Source of the DNA: Aculops lycopersici
Taxonomy: Eukaryota; Arthropoda; Arachnida; Trombidiformes; Eriophyidae
Length of the DNA: 64,000 bases
Direction of reading: 5' to 3'
NCBI GenBank assembly: GCA_015350385.1
Contig: WNKI01000003.1
Span: 726,592 to 790,591, forward strand
The position numbers and the translations under genes are program-made. This document shows positions 33,901 through 47,204 of the stretch, piece after piece. The notes under the pieces are model-generated. The model was not told the DNA's origin and made no database searches. It was given only the letters and a program-made list of their open reading frames with translations. Numbering within the stretch: position 1 is the stretch's first letter; each line of letters opens with the position of its first letter.

Positions 33901-36900
33901 GTTCGGCGCCGGAAGTGGTTGCCTGCCCCTGTCACCATCATCAACGCCAAGTGGTTGCGAGGAAAGTCCTTCTAGTTGGCCGTAAACATGACGATGCTGC
34001 CGCTGCTCATCAATGGAGCTGGCGGTTGTTGTTGTCGTTGCGGCGACGGCAGCCAACGAGGCGTCGCGTGCGCGCCGCTGACCTCCTAGCTTGCCAAGCT
34101 CATCGTGCTCAGCGATTCCAGCTCGAGCTTCAGCTTCATCCTGATGGTCGACGTCGTTGTCGAGGTCGTAAAAGTTGCCGTGCTGCTGCTGCGGCCGAGA
34201 TTGAGGTTGAGGCTGGCGTCGAGTTTGCACAAATGTGCGTTGGCCGTGGCAAGTTTTGTCGTCGTCGCCGCCGCCTCGTTGTTGCTTTAGTTGTTGGTGG
34301 TGGTGATGCTGAAACTCTGCGGCTAGCGGCGCGTTAATATTTGCGCAGGAGACGTAATTGTGTTGCGCTGCTGCATTATCCAGGTTCATGTTTGGAGTTG
34401 GACGGCAGTTGCCGTGTTGTTGGCTACTCGTATGCCGCTCCACTTGAGCTTCAGGATTTTCATTAGCTTGATGACAAGCGTTAGCGAGTGCTCCAATGTT
34501 GTTGCTGGTGCTCCCATTAGAAGTGCTGTTATCTTTCATGCTCCGTATGCCATCGCCATCACCGAGTTTAGTGGAGGGATTATCATCATCAGTATTGCAA
34601 CTCTCTAGCCGCTCTACTTCTCTTCCGACCAAAACCGACGACTGATGACGCTGCTCGTTTGTCTCGCGGCAAGATGGAATCTCGCCAGCCTTTTGTGGCG
34701 GCCGATTTGCCGGCCGATAGTCAAGGTCTAGCTGTTGTTTTTGTTCCAAGTCGGTATCTAAATCTAAATCTGAATCTAGATTCCGCTCCTTACTAACTGA
34801 AGCTCCTCCGACCAGCGGCTGCCGCTGTTGCTGCTGGCCCCAACCGGAAACACTAGAAACAGCTGGGACGCAAGTCGCAACTTCCGCTTGGAGCTCCTTT
34901 ATTCCCAGTTGGTGCAAATCATCGCAACTCAAACTGTGACTCATCGAGCGAGCAAAACCACTGTTCCTCTTATTGCTTCCAGTGGCCGGATCACCTTCGC
35001 GGTCATCGCCATAATCGTCGGCTGCGTCATAGTAACGAGTCTCCTCCTCGTCGCCCGTCGACCACGCTAGGCCATCCAAGTTTGTGTTTGCACTTGAGTG
35101 GCGAGTTGCAGTGCTCGATTTGCGAGAGGTGAAGTCAATGGTACCGTCGCACCGAGTACCTGGCACTACGTCGCTCCTCCGTCGCTTGATTGAGTTCGGG
35201 TTCGACTCCACCTGGCGTCGGCGGTGTTTGTTGGCCCGCGGCCTGTGGCTCCGGCTACTTAGATTATAGTCGTAGTCTTGGTCGCTGGAACACTCATCTC
35301 TGCTATTGACCTTATCTCTCGGTCGCTCCACCATATCAACTGACTCATTCGGCCTTCGCGCCTCACGAACCTCAGGCGAGTTTAGAGCACAAGCCGAGCT
35401 ACTTGTTGTTGAGGCGCCAGAGGATGTGATGTCATCCATTGAACTCGATCCATCCTCCTCCTCAATTTGTTCATCCCTCCCCTCGACTAGAGGATCCTCG
35501 CCAGTTTGTGTGTGCGAGTGCGGGATGTGCTCGACCACGCCCACCTGGTTATCTCTTCCCCCGGCCGAGCGAGCTCCCACAAAAGTGGCGTCGCTCTCGC
35601 GAGTTATTTGGGTCAAATTGTGACGACTGGCAGCTCGTTGCAAAAGGGAAGTCAAAACTCGCTCCTGCTCCATGAGACTAAGTTGGCGCTCAAAACTAGC
35701 GTCGCCGAGGAGAGACTCGTTGGAGTTGGTCGAGCTGACGCTTGCATTTCGGCTCGCGCAACCACCACCTCCTCTAGCATCCGGTAGCGGCTCACTTCCG
35801 CTGAGTCTCCGCTGCGCCTGGTGTTGCTGGTGCTGGTGCTGCTCGATTGACGCCGATATTGAGACGGACAAGGACATTGACATTGAGGACAGCGTTAGTG
35901 ACGAGTTGTGTTGCTGGTGCAGCAACTTGGTCAAATTATCCGGATGATACTCGCGCACTTCAATTGGCCGACTTCGGCGTAAGCTCCTATTTGCTTGGCG
36001 CTGGGCGGAAACGGCCGACCGGCTGACGCAACCTGCTAATCGGTTGTCTTGGCTCGTCGTCAACTCGTTGTTGCTATTAGTGGAGTCGTTGTTATTTGTC
36101 TCGCCACCGGCCAACTGCTTGCCGCTCTGTGTTTCACTATCTAGCAATTCTAGTTGCTTATTCTGTTTGGTTTGCTTATCGTTTGCTGGCTCACTGTTAA
36201 AGTTTCTGTTTCTATTGTTGTTGTTGTTGCTACTGCTGCCACTGACGCCGTCGTGCACACTCTTCGTATCAGTCGCAGACTTGAATTGATTTATTTGCTG
36301 CTCGGGGCAGCTAACGGGTTCACCCCTTTGCCTGTGCCGCTCAGTTCCGGCTTCCGTTTCCGTCGGATCGCTGGCCAACTTGAGCCTCAGTCGCGCCACT
36401 TGTTCGTCGCCCTTCTCCTCCACTTCCGCTCTCATAGTTGTGGTTGTCCTGGTCCCTTTGCTGGACTTGACTTTAGCAGCAGCAACCACCGACTTGCTGC
36501 TATCATGTTTCTCTGGGTGATTAAAAGTTTTCAAATGCTGCTGCTGCTGATATTGATATTGAGAGGAGCCAAATTTAACTTCATTTGCTGCCACTGTCTT
36601 GTCGTTACTATTACTGGCAAAGCAACCACCGACTCTGGCGGCCACCTCCGCATTGTTACTGTAACCACCGACACCAACCAAATGACCAGCCACCACTCCT
36701 TGTCGCTGGCGCCTTAGTTGCTCCGCAACCTCCATTCCAAGTCCGCTGCTTAGCTCAAGCGATCCGCGAGCCACCGACTGGCTGGTGGTGGTGGTGGAGC
36801 TTGTTATATTGAATAGCCGCGCGTTGATTATCTGAATGGGCGGCTGATGGGCGAGCTGGTGTTGGTATTGGCGGTTGTAGTTGTAGTTGTGGACTAGGTG

Positions 36901-39900
36901 ATTGGCAGGGGCCAAGTTGGCTGGCTGGTCGAGCTGCTGATACGGATGCTGCCGCTGTTGCTGGCCATTGAAGCTTGCAGCACCTTGGAATAGCGTCAAG
37001 TTGTCGCTAGGTCCCATGGTGGACGCAGTAAGCGGGTTGCCGTATCCCAGTGGCGGCGGCCACGGCGAGCCTAGCGTTGCGGGCTGATTGTGCGCCTCGG
37101 TCAGCAACATGGAGTTGGTATTGTGACGAGGCTCGCGGCCAGCTAGCCGACGGTTTGGTGGCGTGTAAAAGTTTGCGTAATCGTCTTGCTGATACTCGTA
37201 TCGCCGCTGATAGTAGTCGTAGCTATGAGCTCGTTGGCATCGGTGGTAGTTGTGACTTGATTGATTGCTCGCCAAATGAGCGGCGGTGGCTTGCATTGCG
37301 TCAGTCCCAATGGCAGGCCCTGAGTTGAAGCAATAGCCGATGGACGAGTTGGGAAGCCCTTTAAAATCGCCGCTTGCCACGAGGGGAACCACGTAACTTT
37401 GCTGTGGATACCTTTGCGGCGTTGAGATGAGAGCCGACTGGTCCTCTCGCTGCTTCCGGTAGAACTTTTGCTGCACGCTGTCTTGGTAGTAGTGATTGTA
37501 GTGGCAATCACCCATGGCAAGTGGTGGGCATTGTGACGTCCCAAATCCCGCGAGGTTTCGGCATGTGAGTGCTGCATCCCGTTGCTGGCCTTGCCTCAAC
37601 AATGGATTAGTGCTCGCGTCTAGATGAATTCGACTCCTTTTCTCACTCGAGTTTCCAAGTGACCAAGATTGGTGGTTGTCGTGAAGACGTTGACCACCCC
37701 CGACACGATAGCGCTCAAAATGCTCGCCTTGACTCTGATCACTTAGACAGTCGGTGGTTGTGGCGTAATCAGCAAACTGGGCGCCGGTTAGTTGGCATTG
37801 ATGTTGCTGCTGCTGCTGTCGCTGTTGGCTCTGGACCAGACTACTTAGCTCGTAGTTCATGGTGCTCGCCGCCGCCATTCTTATGGCCTGAGAGTTCAAC
37901 TCGATGGTCTCATTCCTAGCGAGCAGCTTGAATGCTTTGCCCTCGTAGTTGGTGCTGTGGCTATTGCAATTGCTATCGGCCGGCCCACTGAAGCCCGTGG
38001 AAGTATTGAAATTTGAATACTTCTTGCTGCTAGCGGCCGGAGTCATTGTTAGATTTGCGCTGCCACTAGTCTGAAAGTTTAGCCGCTGTCGGCCCTTGGT
38101 TACGCAATCGAAGCCGGGCGACGAGGTTGAGATTTCGCGCGCGATAGCCAGCGCCGAGATGTCGGCATGTTGGTGATGGTTGTTGGTGTTGTTGTTGATG
38201 GTTGAGCTTACAGCTTGGTCCTGACCATCGAAGCCAAAGCCAGCGCCAAATTGTCGCCGCTCGCCGGATGGAAGCGCAAGCGAGGCGAAAGTATTGAAGT
38301 CATTAGGTTGCCGCTCCATTTTGACGCAACCACTGGCAGCGCTGCCACCTTCGCCAACAACAAAGACCGCAAGGTTACCGTTACTCTGTTGGCTCACGTA
38401 CTTGCTGTTGCTGGCCACGCAAACCAAAGAACAATCTGTGTCCCTGAAACCCTGGCTCTCGTTTGCACAACTGCCACTTTCATTCGCCTGGACCAAAGCG
38501 GAACCGCCGCAACCGGACATATCGATGCCCTGAACCCTTTGTTCCCCACTGGGTGAAATCTCGTTAGTGGCGCCTGTGGTTCGGGTGGACATTTTGTCGC
38601 CTTGGCCAGCACTAGCTCCGGCTTTGTCTTCAACTCTAACTCTAGCCGCTAAACCGGAAAGAGTCTGGTGTTTGCGTTGCAGCTGCATCAATCGTTGCCT
38701 CTCCAGCTCGCACCCGATCAGTCGCTGGTCCAAATCGGCGGCATGTTTTGCTTTTGCCAATGCCGCCGCCTGATCCGCTTGAGCCACCTGAGCCTCTGAT
38801 GACGACACCGACGACCGAGCCAAAACAAGCGACGGTAATGGCGGCGCGCTGTTCGTGTCGAGATTTGTGTTAGTACAAGCGACAAGCTCGTCGTCTGCCT
38901 CGTCGCCGTTGCTGCTATTTAACTTGGTGCCAAGATTACCTCCGACGCTCCTGTTTGCGGCCTCCAAGTAAATAGGAGGAGCAGTGGCTTGATAGCGGCG
39001 CGGGTCTCGTTGCGTTTGATCAAATTGCGAAGACATTACCGCGGGGACATCGTGTTGTTGCCCCAGCTCCAGCTCAGGCTGCAACCAGCTAGCTGCTTCT
39101 ATTTCTGCAATACGACGAGCAACTTGCTCCCGCGAATCCAAGTTGAAAATTGAATTATCTTGGCTGCACTGGGGCTGCTTACCTGGAGCGCAGGTTGTTT
39201 TGGTGGTCGGTGGCGGCCGTTGTTGTTGTTGTTGGACGGCATCAGCACGGGAACCAGCCAACACTGGTGTTGCCTCCAGCTCCTCCAACTCTGATTTCAG
39301 GTAGCAGCTACCTGTTCCGTTGTCGTTGCACTCGCCGCTTGTTCGCGATTTAACCTTTTCGTCTTGGTGCTTGTTTGCCTGGCGCTTTGTGGCAAGAGTA
39401 ACACAACCTTCAGATAGACACTCGCTAGCTAGTGAGCTGCCAGTTTGCTGGCCCAATTTACGTTCCCCTTCCTTCTCCTCTTTTTCCTCCGTTTTGTCGT
39501 TGCCTCTGCCACTTCCAACTCTCGGGCTCGAGGACATGGAGACGGAGCAAAGCTGTGTGGCGCCCACTGATGTCGTCGTTTGCTTGTCCCCGAAACTGGG
39601 GTCAGGTTGCTCATGATGATGCTCATGCTGTCGCTGCTCTTTTGATACTGCCATTCTGTGTGGGCCTCTAGTTCCGCTTGAACCGATACAACAACAAGCG
39701 GCGCCTACACCTACTGCGCCAAAATCACTCAAACGCGAGAAGGAGGACGGAGCGGCTCCGCGACCGGCCAGCTGGAGACAACGAGCGTCTGCTTGTTCTG
39801 CTGGCCATTCCAGGATTTCGTCCGAAATCTGTTTGTGTTTGGAACTTTGCTGTTTCGACTGCAACCCAACACACTCGTCGCCGACGACGACGTCAAGCTC

Positions 39901-40066
39901 AGCATCTGAACCATTCGTTGCTCTTATCATGGTTGCTGTTGTCTTTGGCATTTGCGCCGACGATTCGCGACAACTTGCCATGGGCAAACTCGATCGACCG
40001 CAAGACTCCGGCAGTCGAATTGTGTCTTCTTGCTCCAGATTACTAATTGCAGCTTCTTTTGGCCGC

Positions 40067-40098
<32 letters not shown>

Positions 40099-42087
40099 TT
40101 GTCGCCACCGAAGCTCCAGGTTTTGGTTTCGGCTTTGGTTCTGGTAATCCGCTGAGCTTTCGCCTGAGCCCCTGGCGCCGACACCGCCACAGGAAGTGCC
40201 ACTGACAACAACAAGGTCATTCTCTGGCCAGTGGTCGCCGCCGGTGGTTCTGTTTTTGGCGCCGCCACCAGCACCGCTACCTATGCCGCCGTGATGCGGT
40301 AAGCTCGCTAATATTCTTGTTGTCTCGCCGACGCTCAAGTTTTCAAGCCTTTCGGCACCGCAACTTTCGTTGGCGTTTCTCGGCTCGGTTGTGGTTGTGT
40401 TAGTTTGTCGTTGTCGCCGACGTTGTTGCTGTTGGTGTTGGCGGCATACCAATTCCGACTCCAACTCCAACTCAAGCCCAAACTCAGACGACAGCGACAA
40501 GGATTCCGCCAAATGCGCTGGAAATTGAGTGCCACCATCACTACCTCTAGCTCCAACTCCAGGTTTTGCCGCCAAGTGGTCAACGTAATGCACATCACGA
40601 GCTGAGTCTCTGGAGTTTTGTATGGGCCCACGCTGTCGATGTTGATATGGCAACGGAGTGAGACACAAATTCCCACTCTCTACATTAGGGGAGCCGGCCA
40701 TTTGAGTTGCTCTTTGCATTGTTCTAGCTCCTTCTCTTTCTCGTTCTCTTTCTGGCACTTGAGAGTTACCATCATCATCATAGTTGTTGTTATTGTGGCT
40801 TGTTGGCAAACTTTGTTTACAGTCTCTATCCAGGTTACAGTTGTAGTTGTTGTTGTTGTTGTTGTTGTAGTTGTAGTTGTATTGGTAGTAGGAATTGTGA
40901 CAGCTTAAATTTGGACGTTCACTTGGACTCGCGACACTTTGCTTGGAATCTAAAGTTGTTGCTGTGCTCCCATTAAAATTGTTACCATCAATATTATTAT
41001 TACTACGCTTATTATCCACCAAACTCCTTTGGCTCTCCATTTGCAACTTGATAAAAGACAATCGCCGCTCGTTGACTAGTGCGCGCAGGTGACTCAAAAG
41101 GCCCTCGATTCCGACCAATTTGCGCTCCACTTCCGCGAATTCAACGCCCGGCTTCCGGTCCACAGTGGACCAAGCAAACTGAAGCTGCTTCTCGAGAGCC
41201 ACCAGTCTAAATTCAAGTAACTCGAGCGACGCGCGCTCCTCTACGCTTTCACCACCACCGCCGCCACTTTGTCTACCTTGGTAATGGCCGCCGCCAACTT
41301 GGGAACCACTTTGGATCGCTAGGTAGCTCACCATGTTTCGCTCCATAGTGCCGCCAGTCAATGGTCTCGACGAGTCGTTAGCATATTGTTGGCTAGCTAG
41401 ACAAGCGCCGCCACTTTTACTGCAGTCGCTCCAGCTCAAGTGCTCGGCGAGCTGATGGCTCAGATTAGAGAGAGAAGTTTGTTTTGCCCGCTCACTTCCG
41501 GTATTTGGTGTCTGCCGCCGATGATAGCTTTGTGGCTGGTGGTTGCGGTTTGAGTTTTGGCTTTGGCTTTGGCTTTGGCTTTGGCTTTGGCTTTGGCTTT
41601 GGCTTTGGCTTTGGCTTTGGTTTTCGTTTCGAGACTGAATTTGGAGTTGGGGCTGGCTTTGGTGTGGCACTTGCTGCCGCTGCGGCTCAACCGACTGGCA
41701 GCCTAATCTGTTTGCTAATGTATTTGAGTTTTCATGCTTCCGGGAAGCTGAAAAGTCTGGGGCTGCAAGTCGCAGTGGCGCATCGACTTGCAAATTCGGT
41801 TGCGGTTGCGATTGCCGTAGCTGCTGCTGCTGCTGCTCATATGATCGGTCAGTCGCTCGAGATTCAAGGCCAAACTCTAGTCTTGCATGCAACTTTCTGC
41901 TTTGACTCCTCAGATTCTCGATGTTGGTTTCAGTTTCTATTGCTGCAACCGACGGAGACGACGACGACAAGTGGCCGCCAACTCGACACGCCAAATCTTT
42001 GTTTCGATTTTCTATTGGATGGTTTGTGTTAAATTCCGTTGCATTTCGCGGTTGCGTCTCGCGTCGCACTGGCAAATTGGTAAACAT
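30922..42087 (-). CDS. unc-13: Giant 11.2-kb exon, alternative N terminus of Unc-13 (3,722 codons)
   Basis: One uninterrupted frame runs from ATG at 42087 (in-frame stop TAG upstream) to a GTTAGT donor after codon 3,722, phase 0, matching the phase-0 start of the C1 exon at 29761. The last residues, QRVKWLAAA, match the Trp-anchored segment just before C1 in other Unc-13 proteins (RANWLRAFNKV in mammals, RIRWITAVNKL in the other N-terminal exon here). The sequence is nearly all low complexity: Gln, Asn, Ser, Gly and His runs, a (Ser-Gln)n stretch near residues 155-177, one likely amphipathic or coiled-coil segment at about 281-350 (LLEFRLVALEKQLQF), and a short hydrophobic patch near 3,180 (FSFTQSLMTIFQT). 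No known domain is seen. A chance frame of this length is not credible. Joining to unc-13 is inferred from strand, phase and the end motif; an independent gene ending at the stop near 30646 is the alternative. Confidence 0.75.
41556..41620. repeat. unc-13: Hexanucleotide (GGCTTT)n array coding Ser-Gln repeats
   Basis: About ten GGCTTT units on the plus strand. On the minus strand this reads CAA AGC in the giant exon frame, giving alternating Gln-Ser. The antisense frame reads Phe-Gly repeats and is a shadow. Confidence 0.95.
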
Positions 42088-44318
42088 CTTTTTGCTCTTC
42101 CACTTTCTGTGGACTTCCGACTATCACAGAGCCAAGGGGACAACCAAACCAAACCGGAAGTGCCAGCTTCAAAGGGTTTCTAGAGGTTCTCAACTCGGAA
42201 AGGTTTAGGTGAAAAAGGTATAGGTGGCTCAATTCTTTGACTTTGCTGCCACTACCTGGCCTCTTTTGTCAAATAGAGCTGCTCCTGAATAATCGAGATC
42301 TTGAAGGGCGATGGCAACTAAAGCTGCAGCCGCGAGGGCCATTGCCGAGCCAAAAACTCTCTCCCTCTCAGTGTTAGTTGAGGAATAATTCCTATGGCCT
42401 TCTGTTGATATTGCTACTGCTATTAACAAGACCACGACCTCCGCTTCTACCTAAACCTGTGCCATCCAACCGGATCTGCATTTCAAATTCTAGCCTCCGC
42501 TTTCGCCTTTTGATGCAAGTTTTACTTTGGAATGTGAGCAAAAGTGAGTTTTCTCCTGCCTATTTCCCGCGCAACTGACTGGCTAGTTTCTAGGGCTTGG
42601 ATTCGAGCTTCCAGCTTTGAGAGCTTCAAGTTGATGTCGATGCTGAGCTTGCTAGAGCTTGAGTTTTCTTCCCGATCGACACTCTCGCAAGTTTATGGGC
42701 ATTGCGTGCAAAACTCTCTACGCTCCGGATTCTCTCGTTGCCCTTTTCATTGAGAATGCTCCACTAGCAGCACTAGCGGCGACAGCAAAGCCGGAAAGGT
42801 TCGCCTGGCTGACGGTGACTAGTAGTGGTAGTGGTATTTACTGTTATTATTGAAGTATTAGCAGCGGCAGCAGTAGCAGTGTTAGCACGAAAAAGTGACC
42901 TTGCTCTATGCGGAGTGGCTCGTATATCCAGCAGCACTTCCGTTTCTTGGGACTTAAGTCTATTTGTTGTGCGGCGCTTTTGTGGTGGTGATATTGTTGT
43001 AATGACAACTAAAGCACAATGGACTTTTTCATCAGATGTGTATAAGTATGTGTAACTATGTGTGTTTCTCTATGTGTGCCGCCCACACGAGAGGGGCGGG
43101 CGATACTTGGCTCCGCGCTGCCACCTCGGATTGGGTACCCAGTTTTGCGCCAAAGATGTCAAAATATAAACGATCGCTTTTTAATAACTCGCAACCTTTT
43201 CTTGTATTGATCTTGGCGAGCGAGTTGCTAGGATATTTATTGTGTGTGCTTAACCCTCCTCTTTCTCAAAGACTCGAATTCGATTGTACGTCTCGATGCC
43301 GACACAACAAAAACTCATCTCATCATCTTGCGCAAAAATTTTGTCTACTTCTTTCTCCAAGTTAATCTATCCTCTCGACCTTTTCGCTTCAATTTTGCCG
43401 CCCTTCAATTATTCTTGTTCTTCCTAGAAGACTTGCTTCTGCTAAACTTTCGGGGCTTCGAGACCTCGAAGCTTGAGAGTTGAACTTTGACACCGGAAGT
43501 TGGATTCTAATAATGACAGTTTTTCAAGAAATTGAATCTTGTGTTGTGTGTTGTGTCCATTTTTGCTTGCTGCTGATTAATGACTGTCAATGGAGTCACT
43601 TGGAACAACTTACATCAAAAGCTACATCGACTTAAAGAGAAAACTCAGCCAGTTTTTTGCTTTTTACTCAACAAAGCGAACAATTCGCCCACTTGCTGCT
43701 TGCCAAATCACACCAAGCTTATCGCAGTCAGGCACTTGGCTAAATTATTTGCCGCCCGCCTTCTCACTTACAACTCTAGTCAAAATTCTCGCAATCCTCG
43801 CCACGACCACGACCGAGAGGTGGCAAGTCAGAAAGAGACCAACTGATACTTGAGAGATGCGATGGCCAGTGGGCTAAATGATTGGCGCGCTTGAGTTACC
43901 ACCGACAGTTGACAAGTTGCTTGAAGAAATAATAGCTGCCCATAAGTCAAATGCGAGAGGGGAAATGAAGGGTTCAAACAAAGTTGCTTAGTCTTTGCCT
44001 CTATCTCACCTCAATTCTCCAACTAACTAACTAACAAACCAACTCACTCTCTCACTCACTCACTTGCTCTTTCTGAAACTGTAACCCCGCTAGCCTCACC
44101 AGCTCGACACGCAAAGCATACGAGAGCGACGCTTTGTTCAGTCTCGCTGTTGGCCTTGCACTGAACAAAACGGTGGTCGGCACCTAGGGTCGTTGGAGAC
44201 TTGCAGCTCTCGCTTGCGCCCCTGTGCGCCGACCGGCACCATTTAGCCACCTAGCTTGCCCGCCACCTATAGCGAGATTGCGCAATAACGCCCCCAATGC
44301 GCACTGGCCATCTAAAAC

Positions 44319-44357
44319 TAAGTCTCTTGCTCTCCGTTTGAGGAGAGCAAGAACTTA
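44319..44357. repeat. Hairpin, 10-bp perfect core stem with 6-base loop
   Basis: CTTGCTCTCC at 44326-44335, loop GTTTGA, GGAGAGCAAG at 44342-44351. Flanking TAAGT and ACTTA extend the stem after a small bulge. The fold resembles a short RNA hairpin but is shorter than a typical pre-miRNA. Confidence 0.75.
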
Positions 44358-45311
44358 TAGCAGGTGCAGTGAGTTGGTGAAGGTAGTGGTAGTGGTGGTG
44401 GCACTAGTGGTGTCCAAAGCGCAGAGTGAGCGAGAGGAAACCAACCGGCTCCACCATCACCTGCAAAGCCCATTGAGTTTGTCGTGCCCGTGCCCGTTCC
44501 CGTTTAAGTTGTTGAGGTGACGCTAGTTTTGCTGTTGGAAAACCAAATGGCCAACTGGAGCCACTTGTTTCGAGTGAATGACTGAGTGGGTGAGAGTGCA
44601 TCGAGTATCGCGTGCTTGTGGCGCGAAAGCCCCGCTGTCCTCGTCGTCGCCGCCTACCTACTTAGTGCTCTTTGTTTTCCCGATAACAAGCGATAGCCGG
44701 TCGCCCGAGGGTAAACAACTAGCCGCTAGCCGGCAGCCCCCTAGATCACCAAAACGAATCGTCTCTGTCTCCACCTCCTGATGTCCGCCACCGTTGCTCT
44801 CGTCGCCGTGACCAACCGATCGGGTGGCTGATTTGGTTTGACGTAGAAAGAGCCAAGTAAATGGCGACCGGATCCAAGCATAATCTCGCCTCGAGAGCTA
44901 AGCAAGGTAGCTAGAGTCGCACTCATAATACTCGAGGCGCAACGCGATCGAGCGATCGGATACCAGCAAAGCAGTAGATGGACTTGAACACGGATTTGAG
45001 TGCTCGTCCACCTTTTACTTTGCTTTTAGGCTGGATGGCAAGCTAGCTGGCTAGAGCAGGGCGATCCGTGACGTAACAGGAGACAGGTCGTCGTGGTGGT
45101 CGTTTTCGTGGTTGAGATGACGGTTGTTGCTGTTGTGTTGCGGGCGGCACGCAGGTCGGCTGCTTGCACTCAATCACCGTGTTGTTTGCATCACGATGTT
45201 GAGATCACTGCAGGTGGTTGTTGTTACCGGTATATGTGAGGTGGCATAGCCCGATATAACGAGAGATGATGATGTAGCAACAAGGGCTCGTTGAACGGTG
45301 AAGTCGTGCTC

Positions 45312-45337
45312 GCGAGAGAGAGAGAGAGAGAGAGAGG
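45312..45337. repeat. (GA)n microsatellite
   Basis: Uninterrupted GA dinucleotides in the unc-13 intron. Confidence 0.9.
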
Positions 45338-47204
45338 CAAAGACCGAAAAAGTGAGATGTTTGCTTCCACTTCTAGATCCCAATGGGTAGGGGACAGAGA
45401 GACCAAATCAGGAGGAAGAGTAGCGAGCGACCAGGTGGCAAGTTTGTGGCTTGACGCGCATAATGCCACACGACGAGACAAACAGCTAACATTTCCACGG
45501 GAGCTACATCATTTAGTTCAAGTTGAGCTAGCAAATAGAGTGAGCCACCGGAAGCATCGGATTGCGGGCTCCTCTAATATGTGCGGAATTTCGCGCTCAC
45601 CGATTCTGCGTGTCGGTGTCACGTTGGCGCTTGTTCCAGACTCCAGGCTCCAGATTCAGCTGCAATCGTGATTAGACTCATAGGAGCTCGACGATACGGG
45701 AACAGGGCTGCAGATTGATGCCAACCGCTCGGTAGGTCTATCTCTAGGTGGCCTGCCCTCTCGTTAGGCCCTCCAGTCGTTGGATGGCGAGGGAGGAATT
45801 CACAACTTGAGATCCAAAGCCATCAGATGTTGTGTGGCTGTCGTCGTCGTTGTCTCATTTGCGGCGCTTCATTGACCGAAAGACACGGAGGCCGCCATCG
45901 AACGAGACTCTCGCTCTTGGAGACGAAGTAAACGGAGAATAATGTAGAGGGGGACGAACCAAAGATCGGTTGCTTATACTTTTGCCGCTCGGTGGTGGTG
46001 GTGGTGGTTGTTGCTGCTGTTGTGTTGGTCGTCGACGTCGTGTCTTGAAGTTGCTCGTTGCGCTTGTTAGCTAGATTATCCCCAACCGCCAACGCCGCCG
46101 TCTGTGGTCTTAGTAAAAGTTTCACTGAAGCTCGCGTGGCAATAAAACCGAGATAACCATCACTACCCTTACCACAACACGATGTGCACCGCCCGCTCAC
46201 TAACCGTAGCTTGAACTTCTAGCAATTAAGAAGTTCCAAGGCGACACAAGACCAGTGGCGAGCGTCGACTTGAGGGTTCCGATCGGACTGACGAGCGTCG
46301 GAAGTGTCGCCTCGCGGCGCTCCAAATGTCACGACTCGCTAAACGACCAAGCCAACGGCAACATGATGCCAGAAGACTAGTCTCTGGTCAGTTAGTGGGC
46401 TAGCTGGCTGGCGAGCGCTCCGTTTAGGCTCGAAGGGTTTTTTCTGGCTGGTTCTTGGTCATGTATATATATATATGTGAAACCAAAGTGAGAAACGTAG
46501 CTCGCTTCGACAACCGGAAGTTGGCTTCGCCTAGACAGTCAGCAAGATAAAGAGGGAGAAACACCTGCAAAGGTGCTGATACTCCATCTCGCTCCCTTTT
46601 CGATTCAACTCTTGCGCAACGACTTGTAACAACTTGAAACGCGCTGATGAGCAGGCAAACTTTCGAGATACTCGTCGAGGCGCAAATGAGCCCACCTTTG
46701 GTTTCGTCATTGTCGCCGTTGTCGTCGTCAGTTAGTAGTGGAACCAAATGCGAGGGTGACAAATGTATACACTCCCTCGGCGAGCAAAATAACATGTAGC
46801 GCCGCATAATAGACCAACCGGAGCGCAGCTCGATGGCGACCTTACCCAACGATGACATTGCGATGGAGAAGTCGGCAACGAGGCTGATGACGACAGCTAC
46901 AGCTGCGTCACTGCAACTTAAGCAACCAGAAAGGAACGGGTGGAAAGCGGCACCTCGATTCGGCACTCGCAAGTTGAAGGCCAATTGGAGAGGACGAAAT
47001 CGAGACGACAACTCATAGGGCATTGCAAATTTGTAGATAGTGTCGGGGGCAGTGGAGTAATCGTCTCTGGTGGCATTAATGGCAGTAGCAATGGCAACCG
47101 GCAACTTTTCCCACTGCAAATGCAATGGAAAAAGTTGTTGCTTCTGTTTTTGTTGCTTTTGCAGCAGCTGCTAAGAGATGAGGTCACGCAATCGAGGGAA
47201 AAAA

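Noticed and set aside
41484..42032. 182-codon plus-strand ORF with Phe-Gly repeats resembling a nucleoporin
   Set aside because: The FG repeats are the antisense reading of the GGCTTT array that codes Ser-Gln in the giant exon, and the frame ends with it.
46424..47125. 233-codon minus-strand ORF in the unc-13 intron
   Set aside because: No domain, no signal peptide, mixed composition, overlaps many frames on the other strand, and no splice sites fit unc-13. Probably a chance ORF.
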